64,000 nucleotides of DNA, taken from Martinezella calliandrae. Its GTDB lineage: Bacteria > Pseudomonadota > Alphaproteobacteria > Rhizobiales > Rhizobiaceae. This document shows, piece by piece, positions 17,353 through 26,384 of the stretch. The stretch lies in assembly GCF_030272695.1 (NCBI RefSeq), contig NZ_JARFYN010000007.1, positions 62,001-126,000 on the forward strand. Reading direction: 5' to 3'. Positions within the stretch are counted from its first letter, which is position 1. Each line of letters starts with the position of its first letter. The notes below the pieces were generated by a model. The model was given only the letters and a program-made list of their open reading frames with translations, made no database searches and was not told where the DNA came from. The position numbers were made by a program, and so were the translations under genes.

Positions 17353-18750
17353 ATGCTGAGCAATATCGCGGCCTTCCTCTATCTCGTCTCCGGCGTGCTG
17401 TTTATCCTGGCGCTGCGCGGTTTGTCGCATCCGGCCACCAGTCGCCGCGGCAATCTCTACGGCATGACCGGCATGGGCATTGCTATCGCCACGACGCTGG
17501 TTCTGGCAACGCCTTCCTTCGGCGGCTTAGTGTTGATCATCCTCGGTCTCGCCATCGGCGGCGGGGCCGGGGCCTATATCGCCCGGGTCATTCCGATGAC
17601 CTCGATGCCACAACTCGTCGCCGGCTTCCATTCTCTGGTGGGTCTGGCGGCCGTGCTGGTCGCCGCCGCGGCGCTTTATACGCCGTCCTCCTTCGGGATC
17701 GGTGCTATCGGTACGATCCATCACGAGGCTCGCATCGAGATGGCAATCGGCGCCGCCATCGGCGCGCTGACTTTCACTGGGTCGATCATCGCCTTCCTGA
17801 AGCTTGACGGACGCATGTCGGGCAAGCCGATCCTGCTTCCGAACCGGCATGCCATCAATGCCGCGCTACTGGCGCTGATCGTGTTCTTCATTGCCGGTCT
17901 GGCCGTCAGCGAAAGCCATTTCGATTTCTGGGCGATCGTCGCCCTGGCTCTGGCGCTCGGCCTATTGCTGATCGTGCCGATCGGTGGCGCCGACATGCCC
18001 GTCGTCGTCTCGATGCTGAACTCCTATTCCGGCTGGGCGGCGGCCGGTATCGGCTTCACGCTCGGCAATCTGGCGCTGATCATCACCGGTGCCCTGGTCG
18101 GCTCCTCGGGTGCAATCCTCAGTTACATCATGTGCAAAGGCATGAATCGCTCTTTCATTTCCGTGATTCTGGGAGGTTTCGGTGGTGAAACGGCTTTCAA
18201 CGGCGCTGACAATAGTGACAAGACGGTAAAGCTCGGCTCGGCAGAGGATGCCGCCTATCTGATGGCCAACGCCTCGAAAGTCATCATCGTGCCGGGATAT
18301 GGCATGGCGGTTGCTCAGGCTCAGCATGCACTGCGAGAAATGGCCGACAAGCTGAAGGAAAATGGTGTCGACGTGAAATATGCCATTCATCCCGTTGCAG
18401 GTCGCATGCCCGGCCACATGAATGTGCTGCTTGCCGAAGCCAACGTTCCCTATGATGAAGTGTTCGAGCTTGAGGACATCAATTCCGAGTTTGCTCAGGC
18501 CGATGTCGCCTACGTCATCGGCGCCAACGATGTCACGAACCCAGCCGCCCGCGACGACAAGACCTCGCCGATCTACGGCATGCCGATCCTTGATGTCGAC
18601 AGGGCCAAGACCTGCCTGTTCGTCAAACGTTCCCTCGGCTCCGGCTACGCCGGTATCGACAACACGCTGTTCTACAAGGACGGCACAATGATGCTGCTAG
18701 GTGACGCTAAGAAGATGACCGAGGAGATCGTTAAAGCAGTGAATGGCTGA
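17353..18750 (+). CDS. pntB: NAD(P) transhydrogenase subunit beta
   Basis: A 465-residue subunit with about nine membrane segments in the first 260 residues and the soluble NADP(H)-binding domain III at the C-terminus. Domain III shows the typical GYGMAVAQAQHALREM loop, the MPGHMNVLLAEANVPYDEVFELEDIN block and GANDVTNPAAR, all diagnostic. ATG 17353 follows GAGGGCGGC and is 7 nt after pntAB, completing the three-gene operon. The frame is open upstream inside pntAB, but that region is not part of the protein. A PemK-like pseudogene begins within its last codons. Confidence 0.96.
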   Translation: MLSNIAAFLYLVSGVLFILALRGLSHPATSRRGNLYGMTGMGIAIATTLVLATPSFGGLVLIILGLAIGGGAGAYIARVIPMTSMPQLVAGFHSLVGLAAVLVAAAALYTPSSFGIGAIGTIHHEARIEMAIGAAIGALTFTGSIIAFLKLDGRMSGKPILLPNRHAINAALLALIVFFIAGLAVSESHFDFWAIVALALALGLLLIVPIGGADMPVVVSMLNSYSGWAAAGIGFTLGNLALIITGALVGSSGAILSYIMCKGMNRSFISVILGGFGGETAFNGADNSDKTVKLGSAEDAAYLMANASKVIIVPGYGMAVAQAQHALREMADKLKENGVDVKYAIHPVAGRMPGHMNVLLAEANVPYDEVFELEDINSEFAQADVAYVIGANDVTNPAARDDKTSPIYGMPILDVDRAKTCLFVKRSLGSGYAGIDNTLFYKDGTMMLLGDAKKMTEEIVKAVNG

Positions 18751-19098
18751 TCCTGTTCGAGATTACTGGTGTCGGGCCGAAGTGAAATATCCGGATCCGG
18801 CGCCGTGCCTTGTCATCCGCTATGCGTACCATTGGAGCCATGAGCACGAAAAAGCCATCCACGAAGCGCCAAAGATCGGCCTTGTGCGATGGTATTTGGC
18901 CGCGAAAATCGAAGATACCAATCTCGTTCAGACCGTCGTTGTTCCCGTATCCCATTCCAAGCCTGCTGACGGCGATTGCGGCGGCTTCCATAGAAATTCC
19001 TAGGGAGATCTGTAGGAAACTTGGTCTTGATGGAGACAGGCACTGGGTGCGCCTCACCGAACTTAATCGGTTTGTCTGGCGAGGTTGAGATCTTCGTC
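18743..19098 (+). pseudogene. Decayed PemK/MazF-like toxin gene (multiple frameshifts)
   Basis: Pieces of one PemK-like protein are found in order but in three different frames. Frame of 18743 gives LVIRYAYHWSHEHEK; a shift near 18866 gives AKDRPCAMVFGREN (18868-18909); a shift back gives DTNLVQTVVVPVSHSKP (18914-18964); a third shift gives SIEIPREICRKLGLDGD and LTELNRFVW (about 18990-19080). A TGA then interrupts the usual end, with DLR following in frame. I recognise the alphaproteobacterial PemK-like pattern (KDRPC, VPVSHS, LGLD, NRFVWPG). No continuous product can be made. Its first ATG overlaps the end of pntB. Confidence 0.75.
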
Positions 19099-19235
19099 AA
19101 CGGCCGGGCGCCCCCGGCCGTATGAATCACAGATTTCTGCCCGAAGCGTTTTTCGAAGAGAAAAGGTCGGCGATCGAGGCAAGAAGCAAAATGCAGAAAT
19201 TGCGATTCCCGCCAAGAGATCAACAGAATAGCCGC

Positions 19236-19718
19236 TCAAATCGAAGCTGGGGCCAAAGTCATCTTCTCAACGCCAACGGCGACGTTGACGCCTTCCTGGG
19301 CCTGGACGTTGAGCGGTTGCAGCATAAAGGCCTTGTTGGTGCCGCCGGTGATAACCTTGGCGCCTCCGCCGGCCGCAAAACTGGCGTCGGCGCCAACGCC
19401 ATAGTATTCGCCGGCCAGCGCAATATCGGTCCAGGGCGTGCCAGTCTTGGCAAGCACGGCCCAGATCATGACGCTGCGGCCGGTAATACCGAGGTCGACG
19501 CCGTATTTCTGGATGGTGGCTGCATAACGCGCGCTCGGTCCGCCATTGCTCGGCTCAAAAGTGCACATAAGGTTCTTTTGGGACATGATAATCATGCCCG
19601 TCGATCCTTCCGACGTGCAGGTGAGCCTGCCAAGAGTAGCGTAATCGGCGGAACTTGCGGGGGCAGTCCATATCGTGATGGACAGCGCCGCGGACGCCAG
19701 GAGAAGCTGTTTCAGCAT
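19236..19718 (-). CDS. Secreted DUF992 protein
   Basis: A 160-residue periplasmic protein of the DUF992 family, whose role is unknown. A signal peptide covers about residues 1-24 (MLKQLLLASAALSITIWTAP, then ASSA). The mature part begins with LGRLTCTSEGSTGMI and contains YGVDLGITGRSVMIWAVLA and ALAGEYYGVGADASFAAGGGA, which are the family's conserved glycine-rich phrases. ATG 19718 has GGAGAAAG at the right distance; longer versions lack a signal peptide start. No genetic context suggests a function. Confidence 0.85.
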   Translation of the reverse strand: MLKQLLLASAALSITIWTAPASSADYATLGRLTCTSEGSTGMIIMSQKNLMCTFEPSNGGPSARYAATIQKYGVDLGITGRSVMIWAVLAKTGTPWTDIALAGEYYGVGADASFAAGGGAKVITGGTNKAFMLQPLNVQAQEGVNVAVGVEKMTLAPASI

Positions 19719-19915
19719 GGTCTTTCTCCAATGAAAGAACGCAAGGAGCAAAACGCTCCTTTCGAATGACCAAACTGTAACGATTCCCCACGGTTGAATG
19801 TTCCCGACGCAGAGCAGGCACTAAAGCCTGTCGCGATCTCTCGGATTGGCTCGCTACGCTTCAGTTCTTTGTTTTTATCACGTCGTGCCCGCTGCGCGCT
19901 TTTGCGCGACATGCA

Positions 19916-21577
19916 CTAGTTTCGCTCGCGTTCACGCTCCATCGTGCTGCGCAAGGCGTTCAGCACCCAGACGAGACCTGTCGGACGGAAGTCGACCTCT
20001 ACGCTGCCGCTGAAGGCGGCGGCGGCATGCGCTTTGGTGACCGTCGTGCCAAAGCCCGTTACGGTCGGCGCCTTGACGATCGGGCCGCCGCTTTCCGTCC
20101 AGACGAACCGGATCATTTGGCCGATGTCGCTGTCCACATTCGTCCATTCGATCGAGATCTTCCCCTCGGGGGCGGAAAGCGCGCCGTATTTCACCGAATT
20201 CGTCGCCAGCTCGTGCAGAACCAGGCCGAGATTCTGCACGGCTTCCGGTTTCAACAGGAAATCCCGACCCTTGATGTTGAGCTGTTGCGGTCCTTGCAGG
20301 AAGGTGGCAAGATGAATATCGATCACCCGGCGCAGCGACACGCCGGACCATTGTTCGCTCGTCAGGACTTCGATCGAGCGCGCCAGTCCCTCAAGCCGGT
20401 CAGCGACTGCGCGCTGAAACGTGTCGACGCTGTCGGTATGCCGGGCGAGTTGGCGTGTCATTGCCTGGGCGAGCGCGAGCAGGTTCTTGGTGCGATGGAC
20501 AAGCTCGTGCATGACGAAATGCAGCCGGTCTTCCGTTTCGCTGCGATCGAAGGATGCGTTGGAAAGCGCCACAGCCATCTGGTTGGCCTCGAGGACGCTG
20601 GTGTCGATCGGCGAAACGATCTCGCCGCGGCCCATGCGGTCCGCCATATCGGCGATGCTCTGAATGGTGATGCGCACCTGACGAGCCAGCGCATAGACCG
20701 CGATCAGCGCGATCAACAGTAGCGTGACGCCGCCATAGATCAGGAAGCGCCACGTGCTCATCAGCGAAGCCTGCGCCGAGGCGACAGGTCCCCATACGAC
20801 GGCTTTCCACGACCAGCCGGGAATTTGCGCATAACCAAGCAGGGCGTGCGGCAGGATTTTTTCATCCTGAAAGACGCCGCTTGAGGCGATTAGCTTCGGC
20901 AATATGTCATGGTTGAAGGCGTCGCCAGAAGCGTGATTGGCGGGACCGCTGGAAGCGACGACATGGCCGGAGCTGTCAAGGACTGCTGCTGACCAGCCAG
21001 GCGCGAGCGCATCCGTCGTGACCAGCTTGCCGAGGTCATCGGCGCTCTGCGTCATGATCAACGCCGCGCCGGCGGGCGAATGGTAGAGGGGCAGGGTCAC
21101 ATTGTAGACCCATTGACCGCTGGTTGAGCCGATGAAGACGTCAGAGGCTTCGATACGCCCCGAATCGAGCGCCGAGTGTAATGCAGCCAGATTGGCTGTC
21201 TTGCCGAGCGGTTCGCCGAACGGATGGCTCGTGTTCAGCCGTTGTTGGCCATCCTTGTCGACGAGCAGGACGAAAAGCGAATCGGTGCGCAGCACCGTCT
21301 CCGTCCGGTCGAAGAAGGTGGCGATATCGTTGCGCTCCAGTTCCGGTGAGGATGAAAGCAGCCGCAGGGTCGTCGCCATGTCCTGCAGCTGTCGATCGAT
21401 GGTACGTGCAAGCGCCTGCGCATCCTGAACCGTATTGCGCTTGAGCACGTCACGTTCGTTGTTCTCGAGCTGGACCAGCAACAACGCCACAAAGGCCAGA
21501 ATCGGCAAAGCAATCGCCAGTGCTATAGCGATCAGATAAGCCCCAATCGAAGCCTTCGGGAAACGCGGCTTTTTCAT
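19916..21577 (-). CDS. Membrane-bound HWE-family sensor histidine kinase
   Basis: A 553-residue kinase. One membrane segment near 12-32, an extracytoplasmic Cache-like sensor region (about 35-275), a second membrane segment near 280-300, a HAMP-like linker, then the HWE-type kinase core. The phosphoacceptor helix reads MHELVHRTKNLLALAQAM with His in HELVHR, and the ATP-binding N-box reads LVLHELATNSVKYGAL, followed by the WTESGGP motif typical of the HWE group. No response regulator is adjacent, so the output is unknown; HWE kinases often feed general stress or light signalling through single-domain regulators. ATG 21577 starts right at the first membrane segment. Confidence 0.9.
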   Translation of the reverse strand: MKKPRFPKASIGAYLIAIALAIALPILAFVALLLVQLENNERDVLKRNTVQDAQALARTIDRQLQDMATTLRLLSSSPELERNDIATFFDRTETVLRTDSLFVLLVDKDGQQRLNTSHPFGEPLGKTANLAALHSALDSGRIEASDVFIGSTSGQWVYNVTLPLYHSPAGAALIMTQSADDLGKLVTTDALAPGWSAAVLDSSGHVVASSGPANHASGDAFNHDILPKLIASSGVFQDEKILPHALLGYAQIPGWSWKAVVWGPVASAQASLMSTWRFLIYGGVTLLLIALIAVYALARQVRITIQSIADMADRMGRGEIVSPIDTSVLEANQMAVALSNASFDRSETEDRLHFVMHELVHRTKNLLALAQAMTRQLARHTDSVDTFQRAVADRLEGLARSIEVLTSEQWSGVSLRRVIDIHLATFLQGPQQLNIKGRDFLLKPEAVQNLGLVLHELATNSVKYGALSAPEGKISIEWTNVDSDIGQMIRFVWTESGGPIVKAPTVTGFGTTVTKAHAAAAFSGSVEVDFRPTGLVWVLNALRSTMERERERN

Positions 21578-21820
21578 GGCGCGATCAACCGATCAGACCA
21601 CCATAGGGATAAAAAGCGTCAGCAAAAGCGGAAACAACGGTTTTAGTCATCATGTCGAGTGCCCCCATGCTCTTACCCGAGCAGCATGATCTCGAAAGCG
21701 CCATGTTAGGGCCCGGTAAATTGCGTTGCAACATATGAAAAGTTACCGCCGTGAAATCGTAAGTGGGACCGGACGCTTCCCGTATGGCCGACCTATTCTT
21801 AAGGTTGTAGTTTCATTGAA

Positions 21821-22903
21821 TTATTCGCCTGATAGCGCGAATCGCGACAGGCGAAATGGAGAAAGCTGAGGGTCAGGACGACCGTCGATAATTTCCGTTG
21901 CCGCAACCAATCCGACGAGCGGCGCCAGCGTCACGCCGGAATGCAAGACGCACAGATAGAGGCCCGGCGCGCCGTCGACGCCGCCAATGATCGGAAAGCC
22001 GTCTTTCGGGGTCGGGCGATAGCCGACGGTATAATAATCGAGCTCGAGCCTGTCGCCGCCGCGCAGCATGGTTTTGACCTTGGCAAAAAGCTCGTCGGCT
22101 GCCTTTTGTGGATTATTACCCGGATCGGTGCCGGCGAAATCGCTACCGGCAATGACGCGGCCTTCCGTCGTCTGGCGCATATGCAGCTCCGGCGCCATGA
22201 CAAGGCCGTTCAACCGCGGTGGACAGGGACGGGAGTGAACGATCAATCCCGGCGGCGTCTCTACCGGCACATCGATACCGACGGAAGCGGCGAGCGCCGC
22301 CGTACCAGCGCCGGCGGCCAGAACGACGTGATTGGCAAGGAGCGCTCCATCCGTCGTTTCAACACCGACAATCTTACCGTTCTCATGCAAGAGCCGCTTG
22401 GCCTCCTTGCCGTATAGCAGCGTGGCGCCCTGGCGTGCGGCATCCTCCAACAACAAATTCGCAGCGGCGGCGGGCTCAACGGCGCCTTCTTCGGCGACAT
22501 GCAGGGCGAAGGTGGGCGGATCGGCGAGATGAGGTTCGAGCACGGCGCTTGTCTCGCGATCAACCCGCCGCATGCCATAACCCCAACCGCCTTGCTGTGC
22601 GGCATAGGCCTCCAGCTCAGCCTCCGGCAGATCCCAGCACAGCCCGCCGCACCAGGAAAGCGGCAGACCGGGAATGTCAGCCGCCAACCGCGCCCATTCC
22701 GTCATCGAGCGGCGGCGGAAATGGAAATAAAATTCCGGATTGCCCCAGCTCGCATTGATCCAGGCGAAGGACTTCGGCGTCGCCTCGCCGCCGGCTTTTT
22801 CTGCAAGCACGGTGACGGATGCGCCCTTGCTCGCCAAATGCCAGGCGATGGAACCGCCTATGATACCGGCGCCGACGACGATGATTTTGGGAGGAAAAGG
22901 CAT
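21821..22903 (-). CDS. FAD-dependent amino acid oxidoreductase (DAO family)
   Basis: A 360-residue flavoprotein of the D-amino acid oxidase/glycine oxidase fold. The dinucleotide-binding loop is IIVVGAGIIGGSIAWHLA at residues 7-24, and the end contains GYRPTPKDGFPIIGG and LYLCVLHSGVTLAPLVG, which close the FAD site in this family. The substrate is probably a small amine or D-amino acid, but no neighbour narrows it down. It lacks a signal peptide, so it is likely cytoplasmic. It stands alone between the sensor kinase and the TPR lipoprotein gene. Confidence 0.88.
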   Translation of the reverse strand: MPFPPKIIVVGAGIIGGSIAWHLASKGASVTVLAEKAGGEATPKSFAWINASWGNPEFYFHFRRRSMTEWARLAADIPGLPLSWCGGLCWDLPEAELEAYAAQQGGWGYGMRRVDRETSAVLEPHLADPPTFALHVAEEGAVEPAAAANLLLEDAARQGATLLYGKEAKRLLHENGKIVGVETTDGALLANHVVLAAGAGTAALAASVGIDVPVETPPGLIVHSRPCPPRLNGLVMAPELHMRQTTEGRVIAGSDFAGTDPGNNPQKAADELFAKVKTMLRGGDRLELDYYTVGYRPTPKDGFPIIGGVDGAPGLYLCVLHSGVTLAPLVGLVAATEIIDGRPDPQLSPFRLSRFALSGE

Positions 22904-22958
22904 GCCGTGTCTCTTGTCCGAATGTGGGGCCGGAGGGAGACTATGCGCTCAACAGCGC

Positions 22959-22994
22959 AAAGAAAAGCCGCCGGGCGGATAATCGCCAGGCGGC
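22959..22994 (-). terminator. Intrinsic terminator after the TPR lipoprotein gene
   Basis: On the minus strand GCCGCC pairs with GGCGGC (22967-22972 with 22989-22994), with more pairing inside, followed by TTTTCTTT. It begins 33 nt after the stop codon at 23027. Confidence 0.75.
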
Positions 22995-23026
22995 CCTTGA
23001 TTCTGATGTTTTGCGCTCAGATTTCT

Positions 23027-23902
23027 CTAGGCGCCCGCTCCGACGCGCGCCAGGCCGTCCTTGGCCGGCTGGTAGGTCGGGTCGAGGTTGACGGCATGTT
23101 GGTAGGAGCGGCGGGCTTTGGCTTTGTCGCCACGGCGCTCGTAAACGAAGGCCTGATTTGCCCAGGATTCGGCGACCTTGTTGTTCAGGTCGATCGCGTG
23201 GTTGAAATCGGCGAAAGCATTGTCGTCGTCATTCTGTGCGAGATAGGAGATGCCGCGGCTGTTATAGGGCTCGGGCGAATTCGGCGACAGCGAGATCGCC
23301 TTCGAGAAGTCGTCGATTGCCTTATCCTGCTGATTGCGCTTCTGATAGATGACGCCGCGGCCGTTATAGGCACGGCCATCCGTCGTTCCGAGGCTGATCG
23401 CCTTGGAGTAGTCGCTGAAGGCGTCGTCGTCGCGGCTGGCTTGGCGATAGAGATTACCACGGCCGATATAGGCAACGTCATAATTGGGATTGATCTGCAG
23501 TGCGGCGTTGTAGTCGGCGGTCGCTTCCGGCAGCTTGCCCATGTTGCGATAGATGAGCGCGCGGTTGGCGTAGGCTTGATAGAACTTCGGATTGAGCTGG
23601 ATCGCCTGGTTGAAGTCCGCAAGGGCGCGGCTGAATTCGCCGCCGCGGCCATAGGCCGTCCCGCGGACGTTGTAGCCCTCGGGATTCTGAGGATTGGCAT
23701 TGATGACTGAGGTCAGCGAGGCAATGTTTTCCGAGGAGCCCTGTGCCTTGTCGATTCGGATCACTGTATCAGTGGAGCCGGTCTGGCAGCCGGAAAGGCC
23801 GATTGCAGTGAGAAGAGCCAAGGCGGACAATGCAGCAGCACGCTTCGAAATAAAAAAAGACAGCTTCGAAGTGCGGAACTGTTGAGACGTCGTGATTGCC
23901 AT
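23027..23902 (-). CDS. Tetratricopeptide-repeat lipoprotein
   Basis: A 291-residue protein with a lipoprotein signal (LLTAIGLSGC, lipobox Cys at about 39) and five or six TPR units from about 62 to 285 (phrases such as PEGYNVRGTAYGRGGEFSRA and DVAYIGRGNLYRQASRDDD). It should sit on the periplasmic face of a membrane and mediate protein contacts, as NlpI-type lipoproteins do. The exact partners are unknown. The N-terminal 20 residues before the hydrophobic stretch are longer than usual, so the true start may lie a little downstream, but no better ATG is present. A good terminator follows. Confidence 0.85.
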   Translation of the reverse strand: MAITTSQQFRTSKLSFFISKRAAALSALALLTAIGLSGCQTGSTDTVIRIDKAQGSSENIASLTSVINANPQNPEGYNVRGTAYGRGGEFSRALADFNQAIQLNPKFYQAYANRALIYRNMGKLPEATADYNAALQINPNYDVAYIGRGNLYRQASRDDDAFSDYSKAISLGTTDGRAYNGRGVIYQKRNQQDKAIDDFSKAISLSPNSPEPYNSRGISYLAQNDDDNAFADFNHAIDLNNKVAESWANQAFVYERRGDKAKARRSYQHAVNLDPTYQPAKDGLARVGAGA

Positions 23903-23975
23903 TATCGGGTTTCGCTTTCCCCATGCGTTATATCAGGCTGTTTTGATTTAACCCCGTTTGCCGGGAGAAGAAATC

Positions 23976-24010
23976 AAAAAAAAGGCGGCGGCGACCGACT
24001 CGCCCCCGCC
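23976..24010 (-). terminator. Intrinsic terminator of rpsU
   Basis: On the minus strand GGCGGGGGCGA pairs with TCGCCGCCGCC (one mismatch) around a GTCGG loop, followed by eight Ts. It lies 35 nt after the rpsU stop and is the strongest terminator near this gene. Confidence 0.85.
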
Positions 24011-24044
24011 AGACATGCATCTGAAAACGTCGAAAAAACGACGA

Positions 24045-24257
24045 TTAGCGTGCGACCAGACCTTCGCGCTGTGCGCGCTTGCGAGCCAGCTTGCGAACAC
24101 GACGAACAGCTTCTGCCTTCTCGCGAGCACGCTTCTGCGACGGCTTTTCGTAATAGTCGCGCATCTTCATTTCGCGGAAAATACCTTCGCGCTGCATCTT
24201 CTTCTTGAGAGCGCGGAGAGCCTGGTCGACATTGTTATCGCGGACAAGTACCTGCAC
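24045..24257 (-). CDS. rpsU: 30S ribosomal protein S21
   Basis: A 70-residue small-subunit ribosomal protein, basic throughout, helping base-pairing between the mRNA and the 16S 3' end. The sequence [40 protein letters not shown] and a long Arg/Lys-rich end match alphaproteobacterial S21. GTG 24257 is chosen because it gives the standard 70-residue form; an in-frame GTG at 24266 would add three residues and is too close to AAGGAA. It is a lone gene with its own terminator. Confidence 0.95.
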   Translation of the reverse strand: MQVLVRDNNVDQALRALKKKMQREGIFREMKMRDYYEKPSQKRAREKAEAVRRVRKLARKRAQREGLVAR

Positions 24258-24706
24258 GAGAATCACGTTCCTTTGGTTTGGTTGATGCCAGCGGCGACAG
24301 GAGCGCCAGGAGGCAAAAAAATAACGTTCGCGCGGCCGCAGCCTTGCGATTGGTAAGGCGAGATAGCAGATCGGTTTGTCAAAGTCTAGCCAGATCGTCA
24401 GTTTGCAGAGGAAAAAGCACTTTGTCGAGCGCTCAGTTGTGCTGTGGGATTTCGGATCGCAGTCATTTCAATCCACATGATTTTCTTTTTACGAGTGACG
24501 TAACGATGTGGTTTGCCGCTCAGCCGCCATGAATTCAGACAAATCGATCCAGGCTGTTCACAAGGTCCAGGCTTGCTGTAGCATTCTTTTAAACGGTGTC
24601 GAAAGCCGGTCCTAAATGCGTCGCAAAAGAACCGTTGTGTCGGTATTCGATTTGCGATTTGTATGGCCCATCGAAAGGGCTCGATCCCTGAAGGAGTTGA
24701 GGGCGA
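24258..24706. other. Intergenic region upstream of soxB and rpsU, no gene seen
   Basis: This 449-base divergent region must hold the promoters of rpsU (leftward) and soxBDAG (rightward). I found no convincing reading frame, RNA gene or riboswitch. GAAGGAGTTGAGGGCGA just before 24707 supplies the soxB ribosome-binding site. Confidence 0.4.
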
Positions 24707-25960
24707 ATGCGCAAATACTCGGTTTTTGCCGTGGCACGGGAAGCAATGCGGGCTCACAAGGGCTGGGAGGCCCAGTGGACCTCGCCGGAGCCGCGCAAGG
24801 AGTATGACGTTATCATCATCGGCGCCGGCGGCCATGGCCTGGGTGCTGCCTATTATCTCGCCAAGGAGCACGGCATAACCAACGTCGCGGTCCTTGAAAA
24901 GGGCTGGCTCGGTGGCGGCAACACCGGACGCAACACGACTATCATCCGCTCGAACTATCTCTATGAAGAGAGCATGCACATCTACGAGCATTCGATGAAG
25001 CTCTGGGAAGGGCTTTCTCTCGATCTCAATTACAATGTCATGTATTCGCCGCGCGGCGTGATGATGCTGTCGCACAATATCCACGACCAGCAGTCCTTCA
25101 AGCGGCATATCCACGCCAACCGGCTCTATGGCATCGACAATGAGTGGCTGACGCCGGAACAGGCAAAGGCCTATTGCCCGCCGCTCGATATCTCGAAGAC
25201 GGCGCGCTATCCGATCAATGGTGCTGCCCTCCAGAGGCGCGGCGGCACGGCGCGCCATGACGCTGTCGCCTGGGGCTTTGCCCGCGCCGCTTCCGATCGC
25301 GGTGTGCACATTATCCAGAATTGCGAAGTGACGGGTATCCAACGCGGGCCGGATGGCCGGGTCATCGGCGTCGACACGACGCGGGGCTTCATCGGCGCCA
25401 AGAAGATCGGCGTTTCGGCGGCGGGCCACACCACGGTCGTCATGCAGATGGCCGGCGTGCGGGTGCCGCTGCAATCGAGCCCGCTTCAGGCGCTGGTTTC
25501 CGAGCCGCTAAAGCCGATCTTCCCCTGCGTCGTCATGTCTAACACGGTGCATGCCTACATCTCGCAGTCCGACAAGGGCGAACTCGTCATCGGCGCGGGC
25601 ACGGACCAATACAATTCCTACAGTCAGACCGGTGGTCTGCAGATCATTACCCATACGCTGGATGCGATCTGCGAGCTCTTCCCGATGTTCCGGCGCGTCA
25701 AGATGATGCGCTCATGGGGCGGTATCGTTGACAACACGCCTGACCGTTCGGCGATCCAGTCGAAGACGCCGGTGCCGGGGCTTTATGTCAATTGCGGCTG
25801 GGGTACCGGCGGCTTCAAGGCGACGCCGGGTTCGGCCAATCTGTTCGCGCATCTGATTGCCCGCGACGAGCCTCACCAGTTCAATGCCGGGCTCACGCTC
25901 GATCGCTTCCGCACCGGTCGTTTGATCGACGAGGCGGCCGCTGCCGCCGTGGCGCATTGA
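24707..25960 (+). CDS. soxB: Sarcosine oxidase subunit beta
   Basis: Catalytic flavin subunit of heterotetrameric sarcosine oxidase, which demethylates N-methylglycine to glycine with formation of H2O2 and transfer of the methyl group to tetrahydrofolate. The 417-residue protein has the FAD loop VIIIGAGGHGLGAAYYLA near residue 36 and the sarcosine-oxidase signature GGGNTGRNTTIIRSNYL near 70. The end, CGWGTGGFKATPGSA, also matches SoxB. It is the first gene of soxBDAG, followed by soxD after 61 nt. Glycine betaine and choline breakdown would supply its substrate. Confidence 0.97.
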   Translation: MRKYSVFAVAREAMRAHKGWEAQWTSPEPRKEYDVIIIGAGGHGLGAAYYLAKEHGITNVAVLEKGWLGGGNTGRNTTIIRSNYLYEESMHIYEHSMKLWEGLSLDLNYNVMYSPRGVMMLSHNIHDQQSFKRHIHANRLYGIDNEWLTPEQAKAYCPPLDISKTARYPINGAALQRRGGTARHDAVAWGFARAASDRGVHIIQNCEVTGIQRGPDGRVIGVDTTRGFIGAKKIGVSAAGHTTVVMQMAGVRVPLQSSPLQALVSEPLKPIFPCVVMSNTVHAYISQSDKGELVIGAGTDQYNSYSQTGGLQIITHTLDAICELFPMFRRVKMMRSWGGIVDNTPDRSAIQSKTPVPGLYVNCGWGTGGFKATPGSANLFAHLIARDEPHQFNAGLTLDRFRTGRLIDEAAAAAVAH

Positions 25961-26021
25961 TGAGTTGTAGCTCCGCGTCCTCCGGGGTCCGGCTCCGAGC
26001 TTTAACATTAGGTAGAAAACG

Positions 26022-26384
26022 ATGCTGCTGATTTACTGCCCCTATTGCGAGGAAGAGCGTTCGGAACTGGAATTCCGCAACGCCGGCGACGCGCATATCG
26101 TGCGGCCCGCAAATATTGCCGCGATCTCCGACGAGGAGTTCGAGGAATATTTCTTCCTGCGGGACAATCCTAAGGGTCTGATCTACGAGCGCTGGCGGCA
26201 TATCCATGGCTGCGGCCGCTTCTTCAATGCGGCGCGTGACACGGTGAGCGACCGCTTCTACTGCACCTATAAGGCCGGCGAGCCGAAGCCTTATCTTTCG
26301 ACGCCGCTGGCCGCTCTTGGGCCGGTGGTGCAAGACCAAAATGCACAAGAAAAAGCGGCACAAGAAGAGGGATTTGCGAAATGA
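26022..26384 (+). CDS. soxD: Sarcosine oxidase subunit delta
   Basis: Small zinc-containing subunit of the heterotetramer. The 120-residue protein shows CPYC near the start and HGCGRFF near 66, supplying the Cys and His zinc ligands, with the standard block EEYFFLRDNPKGLIYERWRH between. The C-terminal 20 residues (QEKAAQEEGFAK) are a low-complexity extension. The stop overlaps the soxA start by four bases (ATGA), so the two are coupled. Confidence 0.96.
   Translation: MLLIYCPYCEEERSELEFRNAGDAHIVRPANIAAISDEEFEEYFFLRDNPKGLIYERWRHIHGCGRFFNAARDTVSDRFYCTYKAGEPKPYLSTPLAALGPVVQDQNAQEKAAQEEGFAK

Noticed and set aside
18731..19057. A 108-residue minus-strand open frame after pntB
   Set aside because: The PemK-like pieces on the plus strand explain this region better; the minus frame has no recognisable content.
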